Origin: Marasmius tenuissimus | Lineage: Eukaryota; Basidiomycota; Agaricomycetes; Agaricales; Marasmiaceae | Length of the DNA: 64,000 nucleotides | NCBI GenBank assembly: GCA_029532415.1 | Contig: JAQOTA010000069.1 | Location: 1,488,001-1,552,000, forward strand | Direction of reading: 5' to 3' | Shown: piece after piece, positions 12,259 through 23,034 of the stretch | Layout: the number at the start of each line of letters is the position of its first letter | Position numbering within the stretch: position 1 is the stretch's first letter | Notes under the pieces: model-generated | What the model saw: the letters and a program-made list of their open reading frames with translations, nothing else | Told to the model about the DNA's origin: nothing | Databases searched by the model: none | Translations under genes and position numbers: made by a program

Positions 12259-12673
12259 TTAGCACGAGAGCTTGCCACACTTTTGGCAACTGGTACGAGG
12301 ACCGTAGGAGCAAGTCTTTCCGGTGCTCTTGTTGCACTCGAAGACGTGACCGTTGGTGCAAGCCTTGTTGATCCTTTCGTTGCCACAGAACTGGCCCTGG
12401 ACGTTGTTACAGACACAGCTCGAGGGAACGCAGGCCCTCTATCGGTTTGTGAGCACGGTGCGATCGCTGGAGCCACAGGAAAAGAGCATCACGTACCGCG
12501 TTGAGGTCAGCGGAGCGTTCCTCGAGAGAGGCGACTGGGCCGGCCTCCAAGGCTGCAGCGGTAGCAGCGGCAGCGATCAAGGTGGTGAAAGTGATGAAGA
12601 ACTAGTAGAAAGCAAAAAATCGAGGTGAGAACGCGTCTCGGAGAAGGGTTTAGAGAAGAGGACTGACTTTCAT
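12259..12673 (-). CDS. Small secreted 10-cysteine protein, copy 2
   Basis: Three exons, 12673-12668 (Met-Lys), 12601-12497 and 12438-12259, give 96 aa. The signal peptide is MKFFITFTTLIAAAATAAA, followed by EAGPVASLEERS. Ten cysteines follow in the same order as copy 1 (C-x4-C-x-C-x7-C-x8-C-x7-C-x7-C-x7-C-x2-C-x4-C), with CGNERIN, CTNGHVFEC and the ending CQKCGKLSC. The second loop is three residues shorter than in copy 1. Here the first intron contains a stop (CTCTAA), which shows that the Met-Lys exon really is spliced. No function is known to me; secretion and disulfide folding are inferred. Confidence 0.77.
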
Positions 12674-12733
12674 TGTATTGTTGAAAGTGAGGTTGTTGTA
12701 GTTGTTCTGAAGCAAAACCAACGAAACCGAGCT

Positions 12734-12741
12734 CTTTTATA
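12734..12741 (-). promoter_or_regulatory. TATA box of secreted peptide copy 2
   Basis: TATAAAAG on the minus strand, 61 bp before the ATG, in the same CTCGAGTATAAAAG context as copy 1. Confidence 0.65.
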
Positions 12742-14656
12742 CTCGAGCGCAGGGTTCATTCTGGACTGCGTCTATTGCCCAAGGCGACCAGTTCCTGTTT
12801 GGAGCAGATGCAAGAGGTGCATGTGAGGAGATGAATCTGTCAGTTGTGGGGTGTAACGGGATGTGAGTAAGTATTGACAGATGGGAGTAGGGATTATGGA
12901 ATTTGAAGTCGTCAGGACTGTCAAGTTCCTCAACAGTCCAAGGAGGTACTAGCCCCTCAGTGCTGAGGGGTGAGAATATGGTTGGGCAGCCTTGAGCAGC
13001 AATGCACCGGCGATGGTGAAAAAAGGGAGCCAACAGACCTCGCCCAACCTCCTCCGAAGTGCGAGTCACTCCGGGACCCAAACCTCGATGGCCTTCACCG
13101 CGACTGAAACAAAGCGGGCTATATTTTCCTTTCTCGTCATCAGAACGAGACTGAATACGCGCGCCGCGCCATCTGTATCATTCACTTCGGACGTTTGATA
13201 GACAAGGCGCATCACAGTGTACCCGTCCCATTCTAAAAGATTAATTATACTTTTTGACAAGACTGACTGTATATGTCAAGCGGACGCACGTGAATACTCC
13301 TGTATGCTCAAACGTCCCTTCCTTGCCGTTTGTCCCACCCAGTTTGCGCAGGCTACGAATACACACTCACCTGCGTTGTCCGATGAGCCCGACGATCATA
13401 TACATTAGTGCACTAAGCAGCTTTTTTGAAGAGCTGAGGAAGCATTCAACTTTCAAGCAACACACCAAGAGAACTGCCAAGACCATTCATATGAACGTCA
13501 CCCCACCAATCGCTCCAGCAATTTTCATAGCCCTTCACGTCAGGGCAACGGACATAGACGACAGAAAGTGCGTATTCCAGATGGTTGGGTTCTCCGAGTC
13601 AGGGCATTTTTGCCAGGTGACTTGTGCGACCCGTTATGACCGCTGTTGTGATCGTGGAACATGAAAGGGACAAAGGAGGTCAACTTAATTTTCCAGAAGG
13701 CAAACACATGAAGCTGTCACCCCCAAGTGCTCCAAAACCTGGCTCGTGCACGGCCAAGGACTCCGCAGCAGGAGAAACAATATAATTCAGACGTTTGAGG
13801 TTGGCTTCGATGGGTGGCCGCTTGTTCAGTGTTTACTTGTTCCTCATCTGTGCCAAGCGGCAAACCTGAGAAAGAGCCTGCCTGTTTTTCACCGTTTACA
13901 CTGGATACTCGTCCTCGTCTTTCTACTAAGACCAGCGGAAATCGCGTAGCGCTATTCCCCTCCGCCCCCTCAATCCACTTTTTATAGGCTGTATCCTCGG
14001 TGGCTGGCCTGTTGAAATGTTGACCGACGGCCCTCTCGACTCGTTCATCCAAAATCACGAGCGTAGTCGTAATTTCCGGTGGAACCCTCGTCGCCCGAAA
14101 GCCCTAACGAAACGTCAGACGTAAGCTCTGTCAACGTCCGCTACGGGTCTGTAAGGGACAAACTTTAGACGACACAGATATATTATGGGACTTGAAGACG
14201 GTTCAATCACCCAGAGGACCCACTTCGAGTTACTCCGATCGCACTTGAAAGAGAACGATTCAGAGACTGCAGCCTCCCTCTCTGTACGGGCGATATCTCC
14301 TCAACAGTCGAGGTTCGTAACATCTTCTCTTTCCTCGTCGCTCATCCGCCAGACTTAGAACAACTGAAGACATGGGGAGAACGGTCTCGTGATGTCTCCC
14401 GCAGATGCGACGCGTCCCTATATCTCTCACGCGTCATTAATCATACTCTGCTCCGATATGACCGTTCCCCGCATTCCCCGCATTTCCCCTGAACGCCACG
14501 GGACGCGTTCCCAGTTCACCGTTATATCCGCCCGGGTCTAGCGCCTTCTAGCGCCCACGCCTGGGTATAAAAGGAGCCCCGGGGAGCGGTTGAGCGTCTT
14601 TGATACCCATCATCACGCCATATCAAAGTCCAAGCAAATGCCAGCTGAAAACGAGA
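12742..14656. other. Gene-poor region before the HIT gene
   Basis: The first ~120 bases are the duplicated peptide-gene promoter. Unsupported frames lie at 13066-13260 and 13717-14058 (both minus), with no domain or convincing splicing. The last ~130 bases are the HIT promoter and leader; TATAAAAG is at 14566-14573. Confidence 0.4.
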
Positions 14657-15466
14657 ATGATTCGCAAGTTCATTTATATCGTCCCTGTCACCTGATCAGA
14701 GGGTACTTACTTTGCTCGTATTTTAGGTGTATCTTCTGCAAGATCATAAACGGTACGCACCGATTCCCACTTATTTTGAAGAAAAGGGGGAGTTGAACCT
14801 CGAAATTCTCGCAGGATCCATACCATGCCACAAGGTATACGAAACTGAGCGGAGGTAAAGTCTAGTTTTCCATCAAAGATTAAATTTTTATATTGAGTCC
14901 CGACATCTGCAACCGTATAGTTTAGCCTTCCTCGACATCATGCCAACCGCAGAGGGACATACACAAGTTATTCCCAAATGTATGTCAGCGTCCCGGTTCC
15001 CCCCTCACTCCCAGCTCCGCTGAGTCTCGTTGATCAAAAATTTCCCGTATACAAAGACCACGCAGAAACAATCGCTGATCTCCCGGACGAGTACCTCGCG
15101 GATATCGGTCCCGCATTGAAGAAGATCGCAGTCGCCACTGGCGCTGCAGCATATAACGTAGTGCAGGTGAATTTCCCAAAGCGAACCTCTTTTCGGAAAG
15201 ACTGTGACGACTGATCGTTCTTGTTTTACAGAACAACGGCAAGTTGGCGTTTCAGGTAAGACAACATAGGCCTTGAATATCGAATTGTTGGAACCCAAAA
15301 TTGACAATCTGGCCGGTAGCACGTTCCGCACGTCCATTTCCATGTTATCCCAAAGCCCAACGAGACAGAAGGATTGGTTATAACGGCAGGGCAGAATTGG
15401 CCACAGAAGAAGGTTGATGATGCCACATTGGCTGAGACGTGCGCGAAGATCAAGGGGAGGTTGTGA
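14657..15466 (+). CDS. HINT-like histidine triad nucleotide hydrolase
   Basis: Seven exons (14657-14667, 14727-14752, 14815-14854, 14921-14979, 15057-15166, 15232-15255, 15320-15466) give 138 aa. It starts MIRKCIFCKIINGSIPCHKV, the classical HIT N-terminus. It then has LAFLDIMPTAEGHTQVIPKY, a helical LPDEYLADIGPALKKIA, and the catalytic triad HVPHVHFHVIPK. The start at 14657 was chosen because only its 11-nt exon joins CIFCK in phase; the upstream ATG at 14638 would need an unspliced, unconserved leader. Members of this branch hydrolyse nucleoside phosphoramidates (AMP-lysine, AMP-NH2) as small cytosolic or nuclear dimers. Complete and normal in length. Confidence 0.92.
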
Positions 15467-16385
15467 AGGACGAAAAAATTTGGTGTATTGATTGTCCGCG
15501 TAAATGTACTGATCCTACACGAAGGTAGACGGGGCACTGACGAGAAATTGGACTGGTGGCGTCGACCGCAACCTAGAACATATCAAAACTCGCTCCGTTC
15601 CCAGCATCATTCGCTTGACCTACGTCTCTTCTTGATTGAATGTTTGGATTCGTCTATGTATACGGCCTTCTGCGTGAGTAACTGGAATAGATAAGTCAAA
15701 AAAGAAGAGTGATCACCGCTTCATCACGACGTGCGTGTGGCTATCGCTCAACCTAAGCTTGTGGGTCTAACACCCTGGGCTTCTGCTCTCACGAAGGTCA
15801 GGATGATGGACTCACATCAGACGAAGAAAAGAAAAAATACCAATGGATACGCTTGACTTTACCGAGGGTGGAATTCAGACTGCAATCAAAGGTTGGCGGG
15901 AGTCGGTCTGGCGTCATCATCGGAATCAAGTAGCCTCAGTACACCAATGAACACGGTGCATGCGAGACGATACCTCGATAGTACGTCTAGCCTGTGCATT
16001 GACACAGCCATGAGAAGATTGAGGGCCTCAGACAACGTCAGAATGTAGATAATCGCAGTGCTCTGTAGATGCACATTGAGCTTGCGCCAGAAAAAGGCAA
16101 AAATTGTATCTCTTCGCACCAGCTGTTGAAGATGATGCGAACAGTCGGTTCCTGGAGCTGAGGACTTTACACCGGCAAATCCATGATTGTCGCTTGTGGT
16201 GATCACTCTTAGATTGATACGTCTTCTCCTTGGATCTCGAATATCGTATTCATACCCTGTAGGAACTGGAGGTATGATGAGATAGCGCTAGGGTTTGTGG
16301 ATTCTACTTTTGGGGAAATCATGAATCACAGCACGAACCCAGAGTGTGTCCTCGTAATTGGGTTTCTGGGAGCTAGTAAGTATGT
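15467..16385. other. Region downstream of the HIT gene, no confident gene
   Basis: A minus-strand frame at 15886-16206 has a hydrophobic stretch (YILTLSEALNLLMAVSM) and ends DDDARPTPANL. It could be a distal exon of the weak minus-strand candidate at 16386-16845, but I could not connect them. Confidence 0.3.
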
Positions 16386-16845
16386 TTAGTTATCGTAGCT
16401 TCCATTTGAAACGTACCACGACAGTCCACCCCCTTTCCTGCTTTTTCGCGATGTCCTGTTTCTACTCCTCCAGGTCAATTCTTCAACGGTACGACAGCTT
16501 CGAAATACGCTGTCAATCAATACCTTGAGGATATCGCGTATAGTCACAACAGGTTGGGCGAATTCAGCACTGTAGAGATTGGAGCACCGGTCGTGGTGGA
16601 GATCCTCGATGCCACCATTTAAGACCGGCGACATGGGCGGCAAGTTGGTTATTGGAAGCTTTGAGAGCCGACTGGGTGTGTACACGAGACCGTAGATGTA
16701 ATCGATGCGGTCGACACGTTCGTGCGGCTCGAGTCGGAGAAAGGTGAGGCTCAAGAGCGTTGCTGACTCCTGAGTCACCTACGGTCGCGTGACTGGATCG
16801 GCATCTGGAATTTGCCGTCTGACTCTTGTCACCTGCAGCCTTCAT
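16386..16845 (-). CDS. Possible uncharacterised gene fragment
   Basis: From an ATG at 16845 (MKAAGDKSQTANS) one can read into a second frame containing PVVTIRDILKVLIDSVF and RTVEELTW, separated by a possible intron near 16778. The VTIRDIL...EEL pattern is faintly like fungal DUF6699-type proteins, but this is a guess from memory. No splice model was certain, and it may be a relic. Confidence 0.25.
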
Positions 16846-18176
16846 TTACAGCAAGTTTTCGTAGATGATGAGACTCATGCCAGGAAAATTTCGAGTCGAT
16901 CACAATAAGACGAGAAATACGGGTTCCTTATAACCAACCCGGGCTCTCCAGGAGTAAGTATAGTAAGGTCTTTGGTTTGCGTTCGTGTGAAACCTCGGGA
17001 CGAGATAGTCTCAATTCCATCGTGCGTGGGTCGATGATGAATCATCGACATCGGTCATGGCGAGCGCTGGCAGCACTGTTCCAAGTCGGTGTCTCACTCC
17101 CGTTCCCTTGAGTTTGAACCTTTGGGCAAGCGGTGGTAATAATCAACCCACGAGTACTTTGAATCGATCGCATGAACAGAATTTCCGTGGCAAGAACGTC
17201 CGGCGGGAACGCCTTCGAATTCGTTTGACTATCCCTCGTATGTACCTAAATAGTATACAGTCCTTACCTGTCATGATTGACATATAGACGATACATGGGT
17301 AGAAAGGGGCCTCAGCCTGTCTCAGCCTGGACTCTTAGTAAACTGGCGCTGTTTGCACGTTGTCAAGTTCAAAGAATACACGGAAGCAATGCAAAAAGGA
17401 AAAGGGGACCTTGTCTATTCACGAAACAGTTAAAAGGAGAAAGTTTGTCTTTCAGCGCTCAGCAACCATACTTTACAGTCGCAACCTAAAATCCTAGGAG
17501 ATAGAGAACTTCAACTGTGTCCCCGTTGTCAAGACTCAGTCTACGTCCATTCAAATTACCAACCGCATCAGCCGTCGGTCCGAGTCAGCTTATCCTCCTC
17601 AAGCCATCTGATGTAACTTCGCAGCCATTCCGACGAAAGGGAATGGATTAGTGGATGAAAACGCCACTGTGGCACAATAATAGAGGTGCGGGAAGATCGC
17701 CTCCTTATCTTTGTTGGGTCGGCTCTTCATACAAACACAACCTCGATGTTGGAAGTGCTGGTTCACACGAAGCGGCCTGGGTTCAAGAGACTAGGCTGCT
17801 TGCCCATCAGAACTATAAGACTACTATTGTACCCCAGACTTTGTCCTAAGTACTTTGGTACTCAAAATGCCTCTCCCGCGACTGGGCTTGAAGTGGAGAA
17901 GGGTTACTTCATTTCCGAGCCTACAGTCCAAAATGAGTGCGGCGGTCGTGCCCGTGAGCCAACCGCTGGAGCACTGACCTCCGAAGAATAACACAAGGGG
18001 TGATAAACTATTCATGAATCATGTTTCAATAACCATAGGGTATCGGATAATAATGTCCATGAAGTTCAACGACGTCTACGGCCCCTCGTCTGATTACCGA
18101 GCTCTCGGCGCCCCGAGTCGCTATGTGTTAAGTTAAACCACATATGCCACATATGGACGGAAGTTTGGATTTCCGC
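16846..18176. other. Gene-poor region
   Basis: Only short unsupported frames. The sequence near 18137-18156 holds a small direct repeat (CCACATATG twice). Confidence 0.4.
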
Positions 18177-18230
18177 CACCACGGGCAGGACCTAATTTCG
18201 GCACGCCAAAATTAAGTCCTGCCCGTGGTG
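18177..18230. repeat. 22-bp-arm inverted repeat (hairpin)
   Basis: The left arm 18177-18198 (CACCACGGGCAGGACCTAAT...) and right arm 18209-18230 are reverse complements with one mismatch, around a 10-base loop. It sits in a gene-poor spacer ~370 bp before the Zn2Cys6 gene. It may be a transposon remnant or cruciform; I see no second copy of the arm in the window. Confidence 0.85.
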
Positions 18231-18477
18231 CGCTGAGCTCTGGCACGACGCGCTACGTTAATGCTGAATACGCATCCTTCTGCTCAGAAACATCGAATGC
18301 ACTGCTCTGGATGGCATCCTTCCGCCGGACCTCATGTTCGTCATATCCCGCTGTCGGTAATTCCGTGTCCCCTGATGTTTCGTCTTCCCTACTATGGCAT
18401 AACCTGTTTTGAGTTTGCCTGCGTTTTCTTGAACGCTGCGTCAACTAGTATTATACCAAAACTCATCAGTGAAAACA

Positions 18478-18485
18478 TATAAAAG
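18478..18485 (+). promoter_or_regulatory. TATA box of Zn2Cys6 gene copy 1
   Basis: TATAAAAG lies 111 bp before the ATG at 18596. The corresponding place in the other copy has TATTTAAGG near 55867. Confidence 0.5.
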
Positions 18486-18595
18486 AAAGTCCGTCAGTTG
18501 ATACGAGACAGCAGACAACTCACCCACTTGCGCTGCATTCCTCCGCTCTCATCTCTCAACAATCGATTACTCGAAAAATCTCTGCCTCCAAAATC

Positions 18596-19183
18596 ATGTC
18601 GAACCTCGCCAGTTCAGGCGATTGGATACGAAAAGTGTGCACAGAGTGCCGCAAACGCAAGATCAAAGTGCGTCTCAGTTCATTCTCAGAGACATAGCTC
18701 GCAAACTCAGTGTCTCTAAAGTGCGAGGACCGTTGCGGTACTACGGTGGCGCGGTGCAAACCATGCGTCAAGGCCAACAAAGAGTGCTCATGGTCCCAGG
18801 CGCCAAACCCGCCCGCTATTAGCGCAAACGCAGGCCATCCCGACCCCCCTCAGTCACTGGAAGATGGCACGATGGTCAGGTATAACACAGGGAATGGCCC
18901 CAGCACCGCCGGCGGTTACTCTATGAGCAGCATGGGGAATGATCCCAACGCTGGCGGCGGTTCCAGTTATTCCACAAGCTTGAACACAATGACGATCCCG
19001 GATGAGAATTCTTCTCGTGTCCTTTTTGCACTTGGAAAGCCAGTTCCCTTCCAATCCAGGTACGTTAATCTCCGCCACCACTCTCGTCTTAAGACACTGA
19101 TCCAGAGGACTTGCTGTAGGGAAGGACCGTTGGGTGTCTGTCATGGGTATCCATGCGTGTGTGGGCACCACCCCGTTGGATAA
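18596..19183 (+). CDS. Zn(II)2Cys6 zinc-cluster mini-protein, copy 1
   Basis: Exons 18596-18667, 18722-19059 and 19120-19183 give 157 aa. The first intron splits the zinc cluster: VCTECRKRKIK is followed by CEDRC...ARCKPCVKANKECSW. This gives C-x2-C-x6-C-x10-C-x2-C-x6-C, the fungal binuclear cluster pattern. After it comes a Gly/Ser/Asn-rich tail (DGTMVRYNTGNGPSTAGGYS) and a C-terminal VCHGYPCVCGHHPVG. It lacks the long regulatory region usual for Gal4-type factors, so it would be a DNA-binding domain with a short tail. The second intron (60 nt) has no stop, so intron retention would also keep the frame. A paralogue lies at 55986-56560. Confidence 0.7.
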
Positions 19184-19726
19184 TATATTCATAACAATCA
19201 TTGTACATTTCTTGACGAATAAAACGAATAAAACGTTACTTCTACAGTGGGCCGGTCTTTATATGAATCTTTTTCAGTGTCCCGGTCCGTGACGGTGCAC
19301 TGAGCGCAAGATTCCCTTCGGATTTGAGTCTTTCGCGGGATTCCAATCTCAGATGATAGTTGAAGGATTGTTCTCCCCCGATGGAGAGGCCGAGAAGATG
19401 ACCTGGTGGGTGACATGGGAAAGAACATACCTGATGTCGATCTTGGTCTACTAGTAACTATGTATTTAGGATGACCGGCTAGATTTATTGTTGAGGTAAA
19501 CAGGCACCAATAGCAACCAAGAGCCTGGGACCCCAATGGAAGAAAGCAGCATTCTCGCTGCGTGCCTACCGGAACCACGGGAGCTCGCGAACGGGATAAA
19601 TAGAATGGGGAGGGGGACGGTCAGTGCGTGCCACCGTACTGCCACCTGGCACGCATATTGCACCCGGACAGATTTTGATAAGCACTGTGATATGTCAATT
19701 ATATACTTACATGTTCACATTCCCTC
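19184..19726. other. Duplicated 3' flank of the Zn2Cys6 gene, then spacer
   Basis: 19184-19430 aligns by eye with 56561-56730 (shared GTGGGCCGGTCTTT, AATCTCAGATGATAGTT, GGAGAGGCCGAG). Either this is 3' UTR or the gene has further exons I could not define. No other gene seen. Confidence 0.5.
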
Positions 19727-20077
19727 TTACAGCTAACAATGAAACCCTAGCATAATTCGCACGACCCCCACCTTCACTGATCTGTTTATAACCAAACAGA
19801 GACGCGTGGCCAACTCAATGGTAATCGCGTGGCGACTTCTGCGACGTACAATGAACTTACGACGTCCCAACGACATTCAACCACTACCATCGCGACCAAA
19901 AGGCTGCAAATCCATCCTGAAGCTATAGAGCAACATTATCTCAGTATTCCTGACCACGAGAGGCATGTATGGTGCGTAGGTACTTGTATTTTGGCCATGT
20001 GCGGTTGTTTGGAGCTAAACAGATCAATGAAGGTGGGGGTCGTGCGAATTATGCTAGGGTTTCATTGTTAGCTGTAA
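19727..20077. mobile_element. MITE with 61-bp terminal inverted repeats
   Basis: The left end 19727-19787 (TTACAGCTAACAATGAAACC...) and right end 20017-20077 are reverse complements over 61 bp with one mismatch. Outside the core the flanks keep similarity for ~10 more bases (CACATT on both sides) with a 6-bp insertion on the left, so the true tips may lie slightly outwards. The ~230-bp interior has no transposase motif. This is a non-autonomous DNA transposon; the superfamily is not clear and no certain target-site duplication was seen. Confidence 0.9.
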
Positions 20078-20235
20078 TGTGACATTGCCAGTCTTGATAC
20101 GCCAATTCAAGACGACGGGGTACCCGAGGCCTTTATCGTGCCCGAAGACGGAGATGATAACATGCTAGATAATTATGATCCTTCGTATCAATGACTGTTT
20201 CACGCACTGTAACCCCGGTTTAACTCGATACTTAC

Positions 20236-20620
20236 CAACCACCACTGGCACAGCCTAGATTTGGCCGGCCGAAACTAGAATATAAACACCAGATGTAAGC
20301 TAGCCGAAGGGCGCTTCGTGCGCTGTAAGACAGATGCCGATTCGACTGAGAATATTGTCGGAGATCGGCATGCAGAAGCGAGACACTCGGGGAATAAAAA
20401 AGACGGCCAAGAGGACAGCCGAAAGGCTCAGCATATTCAGACAAAAGGAAGGCGAGTCGGGAGAAAAAAGGGCCGACCATCGGCGGGCCACAACACGAGG
20501 CATATTCCTGCACGATGGCCATCCCTTTGTTACCCTTAACATGCGGTTTTTGTTGGTCAGTTCACAATACACGATCATTACTCGATGACAGGGTATTCCA
20601 CGTGCGGCGCTCGAGCAGTG
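20236..20620 (-). repeat. Dispersed ~0.36-kb repeat, copy 1
   Basis: In reverse orientation this segment is co-linear with 53610-53965. The shared words AAATCTAGGCTG and GTATTGTGAACT are ~320 bp apart in both copies, and CGGCATCTGT and GTTTATATT lie between them in order. It could be a solo LTR or another transposon end. The interior has no convincing protein. Confidence 0.7.
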
Positions 20621-21652
20621 AAAGAGTAATCCCGCGCGATCATTGGATAGTGAACACATGTAGATTTCATACCTCCAGTAACTACAGTTTTTAGCTTTAA
20701 CGGTCGCGATGATGAGATACGAACATTCAGATAAGTACGATATAGCGATGGAGAGCCCGGGGAGTGAAGGGTCGAAAACGAATCGAAAAATCATACACTA
20801 GCGGCAGGAATGTGTTCAAAAAAAGAGGAATTTGAGCGAGTGGTTGTGAACGCAAGTCAGAATCGCGCCGTTCGGTTCGACTTCAAACGCTCGCCTTGAC
20901 TGACGGTGCATAGGAGGAGCTGAGGTTCGTGCTTCGTATCCCGAATAACGACCCATAACTATTAGTATACCGAATCCAGGCTGTCAGTAACCATGAATCG
21001 ATGCAAAAAACCTCGAACGCACCTCGATTCGTCTGGCATCTCTCTCCTCAGGCTCTGTATCTGAACGAACGATCTGTATTGGGGCCAGGTCTTGAGTATC
21101 GATTACGTTCGGAACGTTTTTCGAGTTGCCGAGGCTTTCAGGATGGGATTGTTTTAGTGAGTGCGTTGAGATTGGGGCATGTTGACGATTCCGACGAATT
21201 GGTTTGAGAGTCACGATGAGACTACATCGTATAGAAATTGAGGTCGATAGTGTTCGAAGTTGAGGATAACGAAGAAGATCATGACTGCTGAAAATGCGAA
21301 GTTATCGAGCCGTTGCTCAGCAGCAAAAAAAGACGACAGCAACATTGAAAACGCACCTGAGTCCTCCATTATTCCTACAGCTCTGACCATCGTCTTGTTT
21401 CCGCGTTGCAAAATCGTCATTGAGGCTGCGGAGTTGGTAGAACAAGACCAAGAACGATGTTGAGAGGTGGAGATGATGGTGGTGGTGGTGGTGAGGAAGC
21501 TGAAATTAAGGTTACCGTCGCCGTCAGCAAAAGAGGCACCGCAACGCCAAACAAACCGACCTCATCTCTGGCGCTTCACTGGTCATCGCCGAATAAGCAC
21601 TTATATTGCATCGTTTCGTCTCATTGTTTGATTATCAAGACTGCCGGTGGAT
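20621..21652. other. Spacer with possible membrane-gene relic on minus strand
   Basis: On the minus strand, 21640-20984 shows hydrophobic pieces (VGLFGVAVPLLLTATVTLIS; AVMIFFVILNF) and a hydrophilic tail (SDTEPEERDARRIEV) in different frames. It might be a decayed seven-TM-type fungal gene, but stops and missing splice signals prevent a model. This is weak. Confidence 0.25.
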
Positions 21653-22293
21653 ATGGAAGGTTAGTTTCGACTAATCAAAAGGGAGAATCGAATACTGAAC
21701 AAAAATATGGACTTACAGCGACCACATCTTGCGATTTCGCGTCAACGGAGTTCCTAGCGTGGACGAGAGCGAGGACCGGTGGCCTGGATGAAGAATCATT
21801 GCGGAACATCGACCAGAAGCTAGAGGAAACGCTACACAAACCGCACTCCGACTCTGAGCAATCTGGTTTCCTCTACGTTTATCGAATCTCGGATCCCTTC
21901 ATCCCTTGCCATGAAGATGCCGCGTTGTACAAAGTCGGGCGCACAGTCGATTTTCCTCGTCGTCGAGAGCAGTGGGACACGCAGTGTCCATCGCAAGGCC
22001 ATTTCTGGTTTGAGCCGATCGAGGTCGAATATTCTCACCGCACAGGTGAACGCGATGGATTCTCTTACGCCGGTTTTACTGATGATCCTGATAACCGAAC
22101 AGAGCGCCTCGTTCACCTTGCGTTACACAAAATCTGTCTTAGCCGACCACGCGAGGAGTGCCATGATTGTGGCAGAAAACATATGGAGATTTTTGAGCTC
22201 GAGGAGATAGACGGAGTGGAGACCATGTTTGGCGTTATAGTACCGATTGTCGCGGAAATGAGAACGAGAGCGGCGGCTTGTCCAAGGAAATAA
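21653..22293 (+). CDS. T5orf172/GIY-YIG-like protein, gene 1
   Basis: The modelled start ATGGAAG (21653-21659), intron 21660-21718 and exon 21719-22293 join in frame to 193 aa. Unspliced, the frame opens further back to 21457 through a polyglycine leader, so the 5' end is uncertain. Core motifs are SGFLYVYRISD, AALYKVGRTVDFPRRREQWD, a WFEPIEVEY strand, RTERLVHLALHKICL, and CHDCGRKHMEIFEL at the end. YVYR...KVGRT..R..QW plus ERLVHL...H.EIF is the fungal branch of the T5orf172 (GIY-YIG-fold) family. DNA binding or cleavage is only inferred. A relative lies at 50962-52401. Confidence 0.65.
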
Positions 22294-22482
22294 ATGAGAG
22301 TGTATTCGTCTTTCTTGAACCACAACATGTATACTGTTTCTGAACGAGTAACGCTCCCAGTCTGGTGTGATTAGATAGGCGCGGAAAGATTAGATGAAGA
22401 TTATCGCTGATAAGACAACGTCAAGATTAGATATACCATTGAATACAATGGAACGTGTACGTACGACTCTTTGTTCTCTACC

Positions 22483-23034
22483 ATGGCGTCTCAACCCACA
22501 GGTACGTCTCGTTGTATATGCTGAATTGTCCTCTCTAAGTTTTGAATAATTCGTCAGTGCCCGACGAAGTATTGCAGCGACAAGCCATGGCGAGGTGGTT
22601 GCGGATTCTGGTTATAGACAACCAGGCGATGATACGAGGGAGGTGAGGAAGACTGGAGGAATTGCAGGAGGATTATGAGAGCGAGAAGGAACTGTTCGAT
22701 GAAGGATATCAGCGACTCGGCGAAGAAGAGGATGAGAGGGACCAACACCTACAAAACCATGAAGGCTGCGATTGCCGTTGGCGAAAGATCAAGGAGTTAA
22801 AGCGACTTCTTAGGGATATTTCCCGAAGGGGCCGGTGGCTAAGAAAGAAAATGGACGAGTAAGTGGATTCCCCCGTCGTCTAGCCAAAACTGATGACGAT
22901 ATCTCAGGATTGAGGACGATATCAGGGAACTCGAAGAGAAGGGTGAAGATCTGTTGTCTAGGTTAGCGATCAAGGAAGCCGAAGGAACGTTCAGGCGTTC
23001 GTACAGGCGTGACCGACAGATGGGCGAGATGTAG
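22483..23034 (+). pseudogene. Coiled-coil protein gene with in-frame stop
   Basis: Exon 1 reads MASQPT, then an intron from 22501. Exon 2 begins VPDEVLQRQAMARWLRIL and runs to KKMDE. The last exon, after the intron at 22860-22908, reads IEDDIRELEEKGEDLLSRLA to RRDRQMGEM. One frame covers all of it except for a TGA at 22644-22646 (RGR-stop-GRLEELQEDY). The predicted protein would be ~140 aa, strongly charged and helical, with one CDC pair (GCDCRW). No family recognised. A CGA-to-TGA change is the simplest explanation, though translation of either half cannot be excluded. Confidence 0.5.

Noticed and set aside
22643..22668. A 25-nt intron that would remove the TGA in the coiled-coil gene
   Set aside because: Too short for this genome (others 48-65 nt) and it would move the downstream exon out of its coding frame.
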